The translations under genes and the position numbers were made by a program. A DNA stretch of 64,000 nucleotides from Streptomyces klenkii (lineage in GTDB: Bacteria; Actinomycetota; Actinomycetes; Streptomycetales; Streptomycetaceae): the NCBI RefSeq assembly GCF_003626645.1, contig NZ_RBAM01000002.1, forward strand, positions 186,001 to 250,000. The letters run 5' to 3'. Positions 23,605 to 31,368 of this stretch are shown piece by piece. A model generated the notes under the pieces. That model had not been told where the DNA came from and made no database searches. It worked only from the letters and a program-made list of their open reading frames with translations. Positions within the stretch are counted from its first letter, which is position 1, and every line of letters begins with the position of its first letter.

Positions 23605-24460
23605 CCCGGTCGGACAGCTCCCAGAAGCGGACCAGCGCCTCGGCCGTGGGGCCCGGCCGCTCGGCGTTGGGCGAGTGCTCGGCGCCCTCGATGACCGTAC
23701 GGACGGCGGACAGCTCCTTCGCCATCGCGTCCATGGACGGCACGGGCCACGCGTAGTCCACGGCCCCCGACAGGACGTGCTTGGGCAGCGGCACCGCGGC
23801 CAGCTCCGCCGTACGGTCCGGCTCCGACGTCAACTGCCTGCCCGTCGCCATCAGTTGCTCGGGCACCGTCCCCATCCAGCGCCGGCGGAGGAACGCGTCC
23901 AGCTCCGGCGGGACGGGCGCGGCCGGGGCGCTCTCCCCGTCCGCCTTGCGCATCTCCAGCCACACCGCGCCCATGTCGTACGCGCCGAGCGCCGCGACCA
24001 GGCGCAGCGTGCGCTCTTGCTGCGGTGCGCAGATCGCGGCCGGGCCGCAGCTCATGAGGGTCAGCGACCGGAACGGGGACGTGTCGGCCAGCACCGCGGC
24101 GCGGGAGATCAGCCCGCCGAGCGAGTGCCCCAGCAGGTGCACGCCGCTGCCGAGGGCCGCCGCCTGGGCGAGCACGTCCCGGGCCAACTCGGCGCGGGCG
24201 TACGCCGCCTCGTCGCGCGGCCCGGCGGTCTCGTACTGCCCGCGCCCGTCCACGGCCACGGCCCGGTACCCGGCCGCCGTGAGCGGCTCCAGCAGCGCGA
24301 TGAAGTCCTCCTTGCTGCCGGTGAAGCCCGGCACGAGCAGGACGGTGCCGCGCGGGGGAGCGGCGGGGCGGGCGTCGATCACCGCGAAGTCCCCACGGGA
24401 GGTGGAGAGCTGGTGGGCGCGGGCGCCCGGGGGCAGCGTGAAGAAGGGAGGCCTGCTCAT
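23600..24460 (-). CDS. Alpha/beta-hydrolase family protein
   Basis: A 286-aa cytoplasmic alpha/beta hydrolase. Oxyanion region VLLVPGFTGSKEDF (about residue 40), nucleophile elbow GHSLGG with Ser near 116, and a late EGAEHSPNAERP with the catalytic His. The acid is probably the Asp in SGAVDYAWPV. A short lid (residues 150-200) separates the two halves. There is no signal peptide. ATG 24458-24460. The substrate is unknown; short acyl esters or lactones are typical for such small enzymes. It stands alone between the VOC gene (convergent) and the DEAD-box gene terminator. Confidence 0.85.
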   Translation of the reverse strand: MSRPPFFTLPPGARAHQLSTSRGDFAVIDARPAAPPRGTVLLVPGFTGSKEDFIALLEPLTAAGYRAVAVDGRGQYETAGPRDEAAYARAELARDVLAQAAALGSGVHLLGHSLGGLISRAAVLADTSPFRSLTLMSCGPAAICAPQQERTLRLVAALGAYDMGAVWLEMRKADGESAPAAPVPPELDAFLRRRWMGTVPEQLMATGRQLTSEPDRTAELAAVPLPKHVLSGAVDYAWPVPSMDAMAKELSAVRTVIEGAEHSPNAERPGPTAEALVRFWELSDRA

Positions 24461-24657
24461 GGCATGAGGCTAACGCGGCTTCGCCACGACGTCGGAGGGA
24501 GTACGGGGCAAGCCCGGATCCCCGAGGGCCCGGGGCCCAGGGGCGCAGCCCCGGGAAACGGTGGAAGGGCGGGGCCGGGGCGTTTCCTCCGCCGCGGCGG
24601 TGCTCGGCCCCACCGGCGTATCCGGCGGTGCCGAACCGGCCCGGCCGACGGTACGGC

Positions 24658-24697
24658 GAAGGCCGGTCGCCCCACGAGTGCGGGGCGACCGGCCTTC
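24658..24697. terminator. Perfect 16-bp hairpin terminator of the DEAD-box gene
   Basis: GAAGGCCGGTCGCCCC (24658-24673) pairs exactly with 24682-24697 around an 8-nt loop, 20 bp past the DEAD-box stop on the minus strand. Confidence 0.82.
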
Positions 24698-24717
24698 AAC
24701 GGTCAGCAGACCAGGCG

Positions 24718-27216
24718 TCAGGCCTCCGTGGAGGCCGCGGCCTTCTTGGCGGCCGTCTTGCGGGTGCGCTTGGGCTTCTCCGCAACCTCGGCCTCCACGG
24801 CCTCGGTCTTGGCGGCAGCGGCCTTGCGCGTGCGCTTCGGCTTCGCCTCAGCCTCAGCCTCGGCCGCGGGCTCGGCCACGGCCTTCTTGGCGGCCGTCTT
24901 GCGGGTACGCTTCGGCTTCTCCGCAACCTCGGCCTCGGCCTCTACGGCCTCCGCCTTGGGGGCGGCAGCCTTGCGGGTCCGCTTCGGCTTCTCCACGACC
25001 TCGGCCGCCTCGGCCGTGTCGACCGCTTCCACGGCCTTCTTGGCAGCCGTCTTGCGGGTGCGCTTGGGCTTCTCCGCAACCTCGGCCTCGGCCTCGGCGA
25101 CGGTCTCCACCGCGGCCACGGCCTTCTTCGCAGCCGTCTTGCGGGTGCGCTTCGGCTTCTCCACGACCTCGGTCGCGGCCTCGGCCTCCACGGTCTCCGC
25201 CTTGGGGGCAGCGGCCTTGCGGGTCCGCTTCGGCTTGACCTCAGTGACCTCGGCGACCTCAGTGACGACGACCTCGGCCTCGACCGCAGCCGCGGCCTTC
25301 TTCGTCGTACGGGTGCGCTTCGGCTTCGCCTCCACGGCCTCCGCCGTGTCGACCGCAGCCTCGGCGGGGGCCGCCGCGGCCTTCTTGGCGCGGGTCCGGC
25401 GGACCGGCTTGGCCGGAGCCTCGGCCTCGGCCGGCTCCTGGGCCGGAACGACCGGCGCGGCCTCGACGACCGGAGCCGTCTCGACGACGGGCACCGTCTC
25501 GGCGGCCACCATCGCGGCAGCAGCCTCCGGCTTCGCCGCACGCGTGCGGCGGCGGCGCGGCTGGGCCGGAACCTCCGCGGCGGGCGCCGGGGCGGCCGGG
25601 GCGGCAGCCTCGACCGCAGCGGCGGGCTCGGCGGTCACCACGGCCTCGGCGGCGACGGCCGCGACCGGGGCCGAGCCGGCCCCGCTGCGCGTACGCCGAC
25701 GGCGACGCGGCTTCGCGGGCGTAGCGGGAGCACCCTCCGCCACGGGAGCCGCGGGCGCGGCGGCGGCCGGAGCGGCCTGCTCGCTGCCGAGCGAGGCCCC
25801 GCCACGGGTGCGGCGGCGCTGACGCGGCGTGCGCGTACGGGCCGGGCGCTCCTCGGTCTCCTGGCGCGGGCCACGGTCCCGGTCGCGGTCACGGCCGCCG
25901 CGGCCACCACGGCCGCCGGTCTCGCCGAGGTCCTCGATCTCCTCCGCAGCGAGCCCGGCACGGGTCCGCTCGGAGCGCGGCAGTATGCCCTTCGTGCCGG
26001 CGGGGATGCCGAGCGCCTCGTACAGGTGCGGGGACGTGGAGTACGTCTCCTCGGGCTCGTCGAAGGGCAGTTCCAGCGCCTTGTTGATGAGCTTCCAGCG
26101 CGGGATGTCGTCCCAGTCGACGAGGGTGACGGCCGTACCCGACTTGCCGGCGCGGCCGGTGCGGCCGATGCGGTGCAGGTAGGTCTTCTCGTCCTCGGGC
26201 GCCTGGTAGTTGATGACGTGGGTGACGTCGTCGACGTCGATGCCGCGGGCGGCGACGTCGGTGCAGACGAGGACGTCGACCTTGCCGTTGCGGAAGGCGC
26301 GCAGCGCCTGCTCGCGGGCGCCCTGGCCGAGGTCGCCGTGGACCGCGCCGGAGGCGAAGCCGCGGCGCAGGAGCTGGTCGGCGATGTCCGCGGCGGTCCG
26401 CTTCGTCCGGCAGAAGATCATCGCGCGGTTGCGGCCCTCTGCCTGGAGGATGCGGGAGACCATCTCCGGCTTGTCCATGTTGTGGGCACGGAAGATGTGC
26501 TGCGCGATGTTGGCGTGGGTCTGGCCCTCGTCGTCCGGCGAGGTGGCGCGGATGTGCGTGGGCTGGGACATGTAGCGCCGCGCGAGGGAGATGACCGCGC
26601 CCGGCATGGTGGCCGAGAAGAGCATGGTCTGGCGCTTGGCCGGGAGCATCGTGATGATGCGCTCGACGTCGGGGAGGAAGCCCAGGTCGAGCATCTCGTC
26701 GGCCTCGTCCAGGACGAGGGCCTTGACGTGCGCGAGGCTGAGCTTCTTCTGGCCGGCGAGGTCGAGCAGGCGGCCGGGGGTGCCGACGATGACGTCGACG
26801 CCCTTCTTGAGGGCCTCGACCTGCGGCTCGTAGGCGCGGCCGCCGTAGATGGCCTGGACGCGGACGTTGCGCACCTTGCCGGCGGTCAGGAGGTCGTTGG
26901 TGACCTGCTGGCACAGCTCACGGGTGGGGACGACGACGAGCGCCTGCGGGGCGTCGGTCAGCTGCTCGGGCTTCGCCCGGCCCGCCTCGACGTCCGCGGG
27001 GACGACGACGCGCTCCAGGAGCGGCAGGCCGAAGCCCAGCGTCTTGCCGGTGCCGGTCTTGGCCTGGCCGATGACGTCGGAGCCGGAGAGGGCGACCGGG
27101 AGCGTCATCTCCTGGATCGGAAAGGGGTGGACGATGCCGACGGCTTCGAGCGCTTCGGCCGTCTCGGGGAGGATTCCCAGGTCTCGGAAGGTCGAGGGGT
27201 TCGAGAGAGTGGACAG
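24718..27216 (-). CDS. DEAD-box RNA helicase with long basic repetitive tail
   Basis: About 832 aa. The helicase core (residues 1-440) has the Q motif (HPFPIQ), Walker A AKTGTGKT (52-59), DEAD in VLDEADEMLDLG, SAT in LFSATMP and HRIGRTGR. Then come GGRGGRGGRDRDRDRG and about 350 residues of Lys/Arg/Ala/Glu-rich low complexity containing eight KPKRTR units. The conserved start LSTLSNPSTFRDLG has CTG as first codon (27214-27216), with GAGG 7 nt upstream; no ATG, GTG or TTG is near in frame, so a CTG start is inferred. It is probably a cold- or ribosome-related helicase (rhlE/csdA class), with the tail binding RNA. Confidence 0.88.
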   Translation of the reverse strand: MSTLSNPSTFRDLGILPETAEALEAVGIVHPFPIQEMTLPVALSGSDVIGQAKTGTGKTLGFGLPLLERVVVPADVEAGRAKPEQLTDAPQALVVVPTRELCQQVTNDLLTAGKVRNVRVQAIYGGRAYEPQVEALKKGVDVIVGTPGRLLDLAGQKKLSLAHVKALVLDEADEMLDLGFLPDVERIITMLPAKRQTMLFSATMPGAVISLARRYMSQPTHIRATSPDDEGQTHANIAQHIFRAHNMDKPEMVSRILQAEGRNRAMIFCRTKRTAADIADQLLRRGFASGAVHGDLGQGAREQALRAFRNGKVDVLVCTDVAARGIDVDDVTHVINYQAPEDEKTYLHRIGRTGRAGKSGTAVTLVDWDDIPRWKLINKALELPFDEPEETYSTSPHLYEALGIPAGTKGILPRSERTRAGLAAEEIEDLGETGGRGGRGGRDRDRDRGPRQETEERPARTRTPRQRRRTRGGASLGSEQAAPAAAAPAAPVAEGAPATPAKPRRRRRTRSGAGSAPVAAVAAEAVVTAEPAAAVEAAAPAAPAPAAEVPAQPRRRRTRAAKPEAAAAMVAAETVPVVETAPVVEAAPVVPAQEPAEAEAPAKPVRRTRAKKAAAAPAEAAVDTAEAVEAKPKRTRTTKKAAAAVEAEVVVTEVAEVTEVKPKRTRKAAAPKAETVEAEAATEVVEKPKRTRKTAAKKAVAAVETVAEAEAEVAEKPKRTRKTAAKKAVEAVDTAEAAEVVEKPKRTRKAAAPKAEAVEAEAEVAEKPKRTRKTAAKKAVAEPAAEAEAEAKPKRTRKAAAAKTEAVEAEVAEKPKRTRKTAAKKAAASTEA
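24720..25335. repeat. Internal repeat array encoding KPKRTR units
   Basis: Eight degenerate copies of a block encoding KPKRTRK(T/A)AA, spaced roughly 65-90 bp, form the 3' end of the helicase gene. On the plus strand they are seen as recurring GCGCTT(G/C)GGCTTC. Further upstream, three looser RRTR units continue the pattern. Confidence 0.8.
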
Positions 27217-27558
27217 GATCTTGCCTCTTCTGTGAGACGCGACGCTGGGCGGCGAAGGGGGTCGTACAGGTCGTACGGACCGCGCCGGGGTACTGTCCGG
27301 CCTGGGGACGCCGGAAGGCGCGGGACCACTGCCTTCGCTCGAGCACACGTGCCGCGAGCGGATCCCTCCTGGTACGCACGTCTCGTGCGCGCCGTGCGGA
27401 GGGCGGTCGGTTTTGGAAGCCGATCGGGCCACCGACCGGGCATCCGCTGGGGGCCCAGGGGCTGGGGCGAGAAAATGCCCCCGGAGGACACAGCATGGGA
27501 CAGCCTGCCGACACACTCGACAGGCGCATTACCACTGTACCCCGGAAAGGCGCATGTG

Positions 27559-27600
27559 TGTCCGGACAATCCTCCGGACATTCCTTGGGACAGATCCGGA
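27559..27600 (+). promoter_or_regulatory. Candidate operator with repeated TCCGGACA
   Basis: The palindrome TGTCCGGACA (27559-27568) is followed 12 bp later by a second TCCGGACA (27573-27580) and by TCCGGA at 27595-27600, about 55-95 bp before the ferritin-like start. Confidence 0.4.
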
Positions 27601-27642
27601 TGAAGTAGCTGACCTGGGGCTTCCCCGTGTTGCGAAGCGGGC

Positions 27643-27648
27643 TATTGT
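27643..27648 (+). promoter_or_regulatory. -10 hexamer of leaderless ferritin-like gene
   Basis: TATTGT ends 7 nt before the ATG at 27656, and no ribosome site is present. TTCCCC at 27621-27626 is a weak -35 candidate (16-nt spacer). Confidence 0.5.
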
Positions 27649-27655
27649 GCGCTCC

Positions 27656-28402
27656 ATGGAGACGTCCGACAACGCTGAGAACGCCAACGAGCCCACCGAG
27701 GCGCTCACCGGGATCGCCGCCCAGGACTGGGATCAGGCATCCGCCGACCCGCAGTACCGCGCGGCGGTCGTGGACCTGCTGGGCGCGCTCGCCTACGGCG
27801 AGCTGGCCGCCTTCGAGCGGCTCGCCGAGGACGCCAAGCTGGCGCCGTCGCTCGACGACAAGGCCGAGCTGGCGAAGATGGCCGCGGCGGAGTTCGGCCA
27901 CTTCCAGCGGCTGCGCGACCGGCTGGCCGCCATCGACGTGGATCCGACCGGCGCCATGCAGCCCTTCGCGGCCGCGCTGGACGAGTTCCACCGCCAGACG
28001 GCGCCCTCGGACTGGCTGGAAGGCCTGGTCAAGGCCTATGTGGGCGACTCGATCGCCAGTGACTTCTACCGCGAGGTGGCGGCCCGCCTGGACTCCGACA
28101 CCCGCGCCCTGGTGCTGACCGTGCTGGACGACACCGGCCACGCGACGTTCGCGGTCGAGAAGGTGCGCGCCGCGATCGAGGCCGAGCCGCGCGTCGGCGG
28201 CCGCCTCGCGCTGTGGGCGCGCCGGCTGATGGGCGAGGCGCTCTCGCAGGCGCAGCGCGTCGTCGCCGACCGTGACGCGCTCTCCACGATGCTCGTGGGC
28301 GGCGTGGCCGACGGCTTCGACCTCGCGGAGGTCGGCAAGATGTTCTCCCGGATCACCGAGGCGCACACCAAGCGCATGGCCGCGCTGGGCCTCGCGGCCT
28401 GA
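27656..28402 (+). CDS. Ferritin-like fold protein (MiaE-like superfamily)
   Basis: A 248-aa all-helical protein of the ferritin-like superfamily. Helices carry likely di-iron ligands: Glu in AYGELAAFERLAED, the EFGH pair in AAAEFGHFQRL and the DTGH in VLDDTGHATFAVEK. This EXXH-like spacing resembles tRNA-hydroxylase or rubrerythrin-type centres, but not all ligands are certain. It is cytoplasmic, with no signal. The homologue sits next to the rhlE-type helicase in Mycobacterium too (Rv3210c). ATG 27656 gives METSDNAENAN; the probable leaderless promoter supports this start over the longer frame from 27413. Confidence 0.83.
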   Translation: METSDNAENANEPTEALTGIAAQDWDQASADPQYRAAVVDLLGALAYGELAAFERLAEDAKLAPSLDDKAELAKMAAAEFGHFQRLRDRLAAIDVDPTGAMQPFAAALDEFHRQTAPSDWLEGLVKAYVGDSIASDFYREVAARLDSDTRALVLTVLDDTGHATFAVEKVRAAIEAEPRVGGRLALWARRLMGEALSQAQRVVADRDALSTMLVGGVADGFDLAEVGKMFSRITEAHTKRMAALGLAA

Positions 28403-28456
28403 CCGCACGCCCGACGACACCGGCCCGGGCTCCGGCCCGGGCCGCTCCGGCCCTCT

Positions 28457-28738
28457 TCAGGCCGTGGCTGATCGGCGGGCCGGGCGGTCGCCCTGGCGCA
28501 GCAGCAGGGACAGCAGCGCGACGGCCACCCCCAGCGAGACCGCCAGGACGGCAGGGGTCTGCCCCGGGCCGAGGACCGAGTGGCCGAGCAGGGCGCCGAA
28601 GAGCGCCGCGACGGGACCGGTGGCCAGTGTCAGCGCCCGCGAGCGGAACTGCCCGTACCGCTCGGGCAGCCAGTGCAGGGCGCCGTAGGACACGGCGAGG
28701 CCGATGAGAAGCGAGCCGAGCACTTCCCAGAGGATCAT
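28457..28738 (-). CDS. Small membrane protein
   Basis: A 93-aa protein with three predicted membrane helices (ILWEVLGSLLIGLAVSYGAL; ALTLATGPVAALFGALLGH; AVLAVSLGVAVALLSLLL) and a basic C-terminus (RQGDRPARRS). The ATG at 28736-28738 follows GGGAGGG, spaced 8 nt, and is preferred to the longer frame start at 28870, which would run through the DUF3107 terminator. The function is unknown. It converges on the ferritin-like gene and lies downstream of DUF3107. Confidence 0.78.
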   Translation of the reverse strand: MILWEVLGSLLIGLAVSYGALHWLPERYGQFRSRALTLATGPVAALFGALLGHSVLGPGQTPAVLAVSLGVAVALLSLLLRQGDRPARRSATA

Positions 28739-28845
28739 CGTCACTTCCCTCCCGTACGGGGCGAGGGGCGGGTGCAAACCGGTCGAAGCCGTACTACCCC
28801 ACGAGGGTCTCCGGCAACCTCCCCGGCGTGCATCCGTAAAGACAA

Positions 28846-28883
28846 CGGCGGGGCCCCGGTGATTCCTCACCGGGGCCCCGCCG
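28846..28883. terminator. Perfect 17-bp hairpin terminator after DUF3107
   Basis: CGGCGGGGCCCCGGTGA (28846-28862) pairs exactly with 28867-28883 around a TTCC loop, 12 bp past the DUF3107 stop on the minus strand. It separates that gene from the small membrane-protein gene. Confidence 0.82.
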
Positions 28884-28895
28884 CTGGAAGCGCTC

Positions 28896-29123
28896 TCAGA
28901 GCGCGCCGAAACCGACCTTGCGGGCCGCCGGCTCGCCGATCTCCACGTACGCCAGGCGCTCGGACGGGACCAGGACCTTGCGGCCGCGGCTGTCCTCCAG
29001 GCTGAGCAGCGGTGCCTTGCCGGCCAGCGCGTCGGAGATCACCCGCTCGACCTCCTCGGCACTCTGGGTGCTCTCGATGACGATCTCGCGCGGCGCGTGC
29101 TGCACGCCGATCTTGACCTCCAC
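28896..29123 (-). CDS. DUF3107 family protein
   Basis: A 75-aa protein matching the DUF3107 family: VEVKIGVQHAPREIVIES, a helix EEVERVISDAL, then RGRKVLVPSERLAYVEIG. The short mixed alpha/beta fold carries no catalytic motif. GTG 29121-29123 has GGAGGG 9 nt upstream. It lies downstream of the TetR gene on the same strand, 60 bp apart, the pairing also seen in Mycobacterium (Rv3208 and Rv3208A); a link to stress or starvation has been suggested there. No function is proved. Confidence 0.88.
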   Translation of the reverse strand: MEVKIGVQHAPREIVIESTQSAEEVERVISDALAGKAPLLSLEDSRGRKVLVPSERLAYVEIGEPAARKVGFGAL

Positions 29124-29183
29124 GGCTTACGTCCCTCCGAAGGTGTGGATTGATGTCCACACATTAGCCCGGGACGGTCGGTG

Positions 29184-29822
29184 TCAGTGCTGCTCGGGGG
29201 CGTTCTTCGGGAAGCCCGCGATGCCGCGCCAGGCGAGCGAGGTCAGCAGCTGGACGGCGGTGCCGCGGGGCACCGTGCTCTCGCTGGAGAGCCAGTAGCG
29301 CGCGACCACCTGCGAGACGCCGCCCAGGCCCACGGCCAGCAGCATCGCCTCATCCTTCGACAGGCCCGTGTCCTCGGCGATGACGTCGCTGATCGCCTCG
29401 GCGCACTGGAGCGAGACCTTGTCGACGCGCTCGCGCACGGCCGGCTCGTTGGTCAGGTCCGACTCGAAGACCAGACGGAAGGCGCCGCCCTCGTCCTCGA
29501 CGTAGGCGAAGTAGGCGTCCATGGTGGCCGCCACCCGCAGCTTGTTGTCGGACGTGGAGGCCAGCGCGGTGCGCACCGCGTGCAGCAGGTTCTCGCAGTG
29601 CTGGTCCAGCAGGGCCAGGTAGAGGTCCAGCTTGCCCGGGAAGTGCTGGTAGAGCACCGGCTTGCTGACGCCCGCCCGCTCCGCGATGTCGTCCATCGCC
29701 GCGGCGTGGTACCCCTGGGCGACGAAGACTTCCTGGGCCGCGCCCAGCAGCTGGTTGCGTCGGGCCCGGCGCGGCAGACGCGTGCCCCGCGGCCGCGCCT
29801 CGGTCTGCTCGATGGCTGTCAC
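29184..29822 (-). CDS. TetR-family transcriptional regulator
   Basis: 212 aa. The N-terminal helix-turn-helix is plain: RNQLLGAAQEVFVAQGYHAA, then MDDIAERAGVSKPVLYQHF (about residues 22-60) ending in FPGKLDLYLAL. The C-terminal ligand domain is all helical and lacks a recognised binding signature. A basic N-terminal arm (RPRGTRLPRRARR) may contact the DNA backbone. The GTG at 29820-29822 is preceded by GGGAGG; a TTG at 29834 is in frame but would sit on the ribosome site. Same-strand DUF3107 follows. It may repress its own promoter in the 29823-30006 spacer. Confidence 0.9.
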   Translation of the reverse strand: MTAIEQTEARPRGTRLPRRARRNQLLGAAQEVFVAQGYHAAAMDDIAERAGVSKPVLYQHFPGKLDLYLALLDQHCENLLHAVRTALASTSDNKLRVAATMDAYFAYVEDEGGAFRLVFESDLTNEPAVRERVDKVSLQCAEAISDVIAEDTGLSKDEAMLLAVGLGGVSQVVARYWLSSESTVPRGTAVQLLTSLAWRGIAGFPKNAPEQH

Positions 29823-30006
29823 GCCGCCTCCCAAGATTGTTCACTGCACGGTATGCACCGCGCCCGCCATCGTACTTTTGGGTAACCCGGGCGTGCGTGG
29901 TCGGAGCGGAGAATTTCACGGACCGGACGCTGTGGGAAGTCGACAAAATCCTGACAATTGGCGCAGGTCAGCCCTTGCCCCCGCGGTCAATGACGGTTAC
30001 CCGAGG

Positions 30007-30246
30007 TCAGCGGTAGTCGTCCTCGTCCAGGTCCACGACGCGCGCCTGCTCGGCGACGTCGGCCACATTGGCCGCCGCGGGGTCCAGGAGAGCGAGCGGG
30101 TCGTCGCGGTGCTGGGTGAGGTCGGCGTGCTGCTCCGCGGCGTCGGCCTCCGGGGCCTCGGCGTCGTATTCCGTCACGTCGGCGTCCTCCTCGTCGAACT
30201 CGTCGAAGTCATCGAACGTATCGGGGTCGGTCGGGTCGACAGACAT
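30007..30246 (-). CDS. Small very acidic protein
   Basis: A 79-aa protein dominated by Asp and Glu (PDTFDDFDEFDEEDADVTEY near the N-terminus), without Cys and probably disordered. ATG 30244-30246 has GAGAGGG 6 nt upstream. The C-terminal half (DPLALLDPAAANVADVAEQARVV) may form one helix. Such acidic tails can bind cations or basic partners; no function is assigned. It diverges from the alpha/beta hydrolase gene across 138 bp. Confidence 0.7.
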   Translation of the reverse strand: MSVDPTDPDTFDDFDEFDEEDADVTEYDAEAPEADAAEQHADLTQHRDDPLALLDPAAANVADVAEQARVVDLDEDDYR

Positions 30247-30371
30247 GCGGACCCTCTCTCCGGTTTCCGGGAAGTGCGCCCTACTCCTTGCGGTCGAGCC
30301 TAGGAGACAAGGGCCCGCCCCGCCAGGTGATCTGTGACCCCCGCCACAACGGCCCCGGCGTGATCCTCTCG

Positions 30372-30377
30372 TAACAT
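30372..30377 (+). promoter_or_regulatory. -10 hexamer of leaderless hydrolase gene
   Basis: TAACAT ends 7 nt before the ATG at 30385, with no ribosome site. A leaderless transcript of the hydrolase/DUF3152 pair is likely. Confidence 0.5.
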
Positions 30378-30384
30378 TGCCCGC

Positions 30385-31368
30385 ATGTCTTCGACCGAGT
30401 CGCCGGATGCCCGTACCGTCCCCGTGGTGCCTCCCGGTCGGCCCTCGCGCGTCAGCGAGGGCGAGGAGGTCCGCACGGTGGCCCTGCCCGGGGTCACGCT
30501 GGCCGTGCGCTCCCGCCCGCCCCGGGCGCCCGGGCTCGCGCCCGCGCTGTGCGTCCACGGCCTCGGCGGCTCCTCGCAGAACTGGTCCGCGCTCATGGAG
30601 CTGCTCGCCGGCGACGTCGCGTGCGAGGCGCTCGACCTGCCCGGCTTCGGCGACTCCCCGCCCCCGGACGACGGCGACTACTCGATCACCGCCTTCGCCC
30701 GGGTGGTCATCCGCTACCTCGACGCGAGCGGCCGCGGCCCCGTCCACCTCATCGCCAACTCCATGGGCGGCGCCATAGCGACCCGCGTGGCCGCCGTCCG
30801 CCCGGACCTGGTCCGCACGCTCACCCTGGTCTCCCCGGCGCTGCCCGAGCTGCGCCCGCAGCGCACGGCGGCGCCCACGGCCCTGCTCGCGCTGCCCGGC
30901 GTGGCGGCCCTCTTCGCACGGCTGACGAAGGACTGGACACCCGAGCGCCGTACGCGTGACGTCCTCGCGCTCTGTTACGGAGACCCCGGACGAGTGACAT
31001 CCGAGGGCTTCGCCCTGGCCGTCGCGGAGTACGAGCGCCGCCTGGAGCTCCCCTACTTCTGGGACGCCATGGCCCGCTCCGCACGGGGAGTGGTCGACGC
31101 GTACACCCTTGGGGGCCAGCATTCGCTGTGGCGGCAGGCGGAGCGCGTCCTTGCCCCTACTCTTCTGGTCTACGGAATGCGCGACCAGCTCGTCTCCATC
31201 CGGATGGCCCGACGTGCCGGCAGGACTTTCCGCGACTCGCGGCTGCTGACACTGGTGGAATCGGGACATGTCGCCATGATGGAGGACCCGGACGCGGTGG
31301 CTCGTGCCTTCCGCGACCTCGTAGCGGACACTGCCACTGCCGATCGGAGCGCCTCGCCTCGTGGGTAA
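30385..31368 (+). CDS. Alpha/beta-hydrolase family protein
   Basis: 327 aa. The oxyanion motif CVHGLGGSSQNW lies near residue 55, the nucleophile elbow ANSMGGAIA near 132 (Ser in NSMGG), the acid in LLVYGMRDQLVS and the His in LVESGHVAMMEDP near 305. The usual Gly before the nucleophile motif is Ala (IANSMGG). There is no signal peptide; it resembles lipV/haloperoxidase-like esterases. It starts leaderless at 30385 and overlaps the next gene by 8 bp, so the DUF3152 protein is translated from the same mRNA. The substrate is unknown. Confidence 0.87.
   Translation: MSSTESPDARTVPVVPPGRPSRVSEGEEVRTVALPGVTLAVRSRPPRAPGLAPALCVHGLGGSSQNWSALMELLAGDVACEALDLPGFGDSPPPDDGDYSITAFARVVIRYLDASGRGPVHLIANSMGGAIATRVAAVRPDLVRTLTLVSPALPELRPQRTAAPTALLALPGVAALFARLTKDWTPERRTRDVLALCYGDPGRVTSEGFALAVAEYERRLELPYFWDAMARSARGVVDAYTLGGQHSLWRQAERVLAPTLLVYGMRDQLVSIRMARRAGRTFRDSRLLTLVESGHVAMMEDPDAVARAFRDLVADTATADRSASPRG

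Larger units (their letters stand above)
27217..27655. other. Divergent spacer between DEAD-box and ferritin-like genes
   Basis: 439 bp with no credible gene. It contains the helicase 5' leader (with GTACGACC duplicated near 27268-27285) and, near the ferritin-like gene, three TCCGGA palindromes at 27561, 27573 and 27595. The long leader on the helicase side is common for cold-shock-type helicases; I cannot define its promoter. Confidence 0.5.

Noticed and set aside
24720..25335. Regular repeats considered as a CRISPR array
   Set aside because: Repeats are degenerate, in frame, encode KPKRTR, and have no unique spacers of constant length; no cas genes are nearby.
24628..27603. 991-codon open frame on the plus strand antisense to the DEAD-box gene
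   Set aside because: It mirrors the repetitive low-complexity tail and the helicase core of the opposite strand; a lack of stops is expected in such GC-rich repeats. The minus-strand frame has all helicase motifs.
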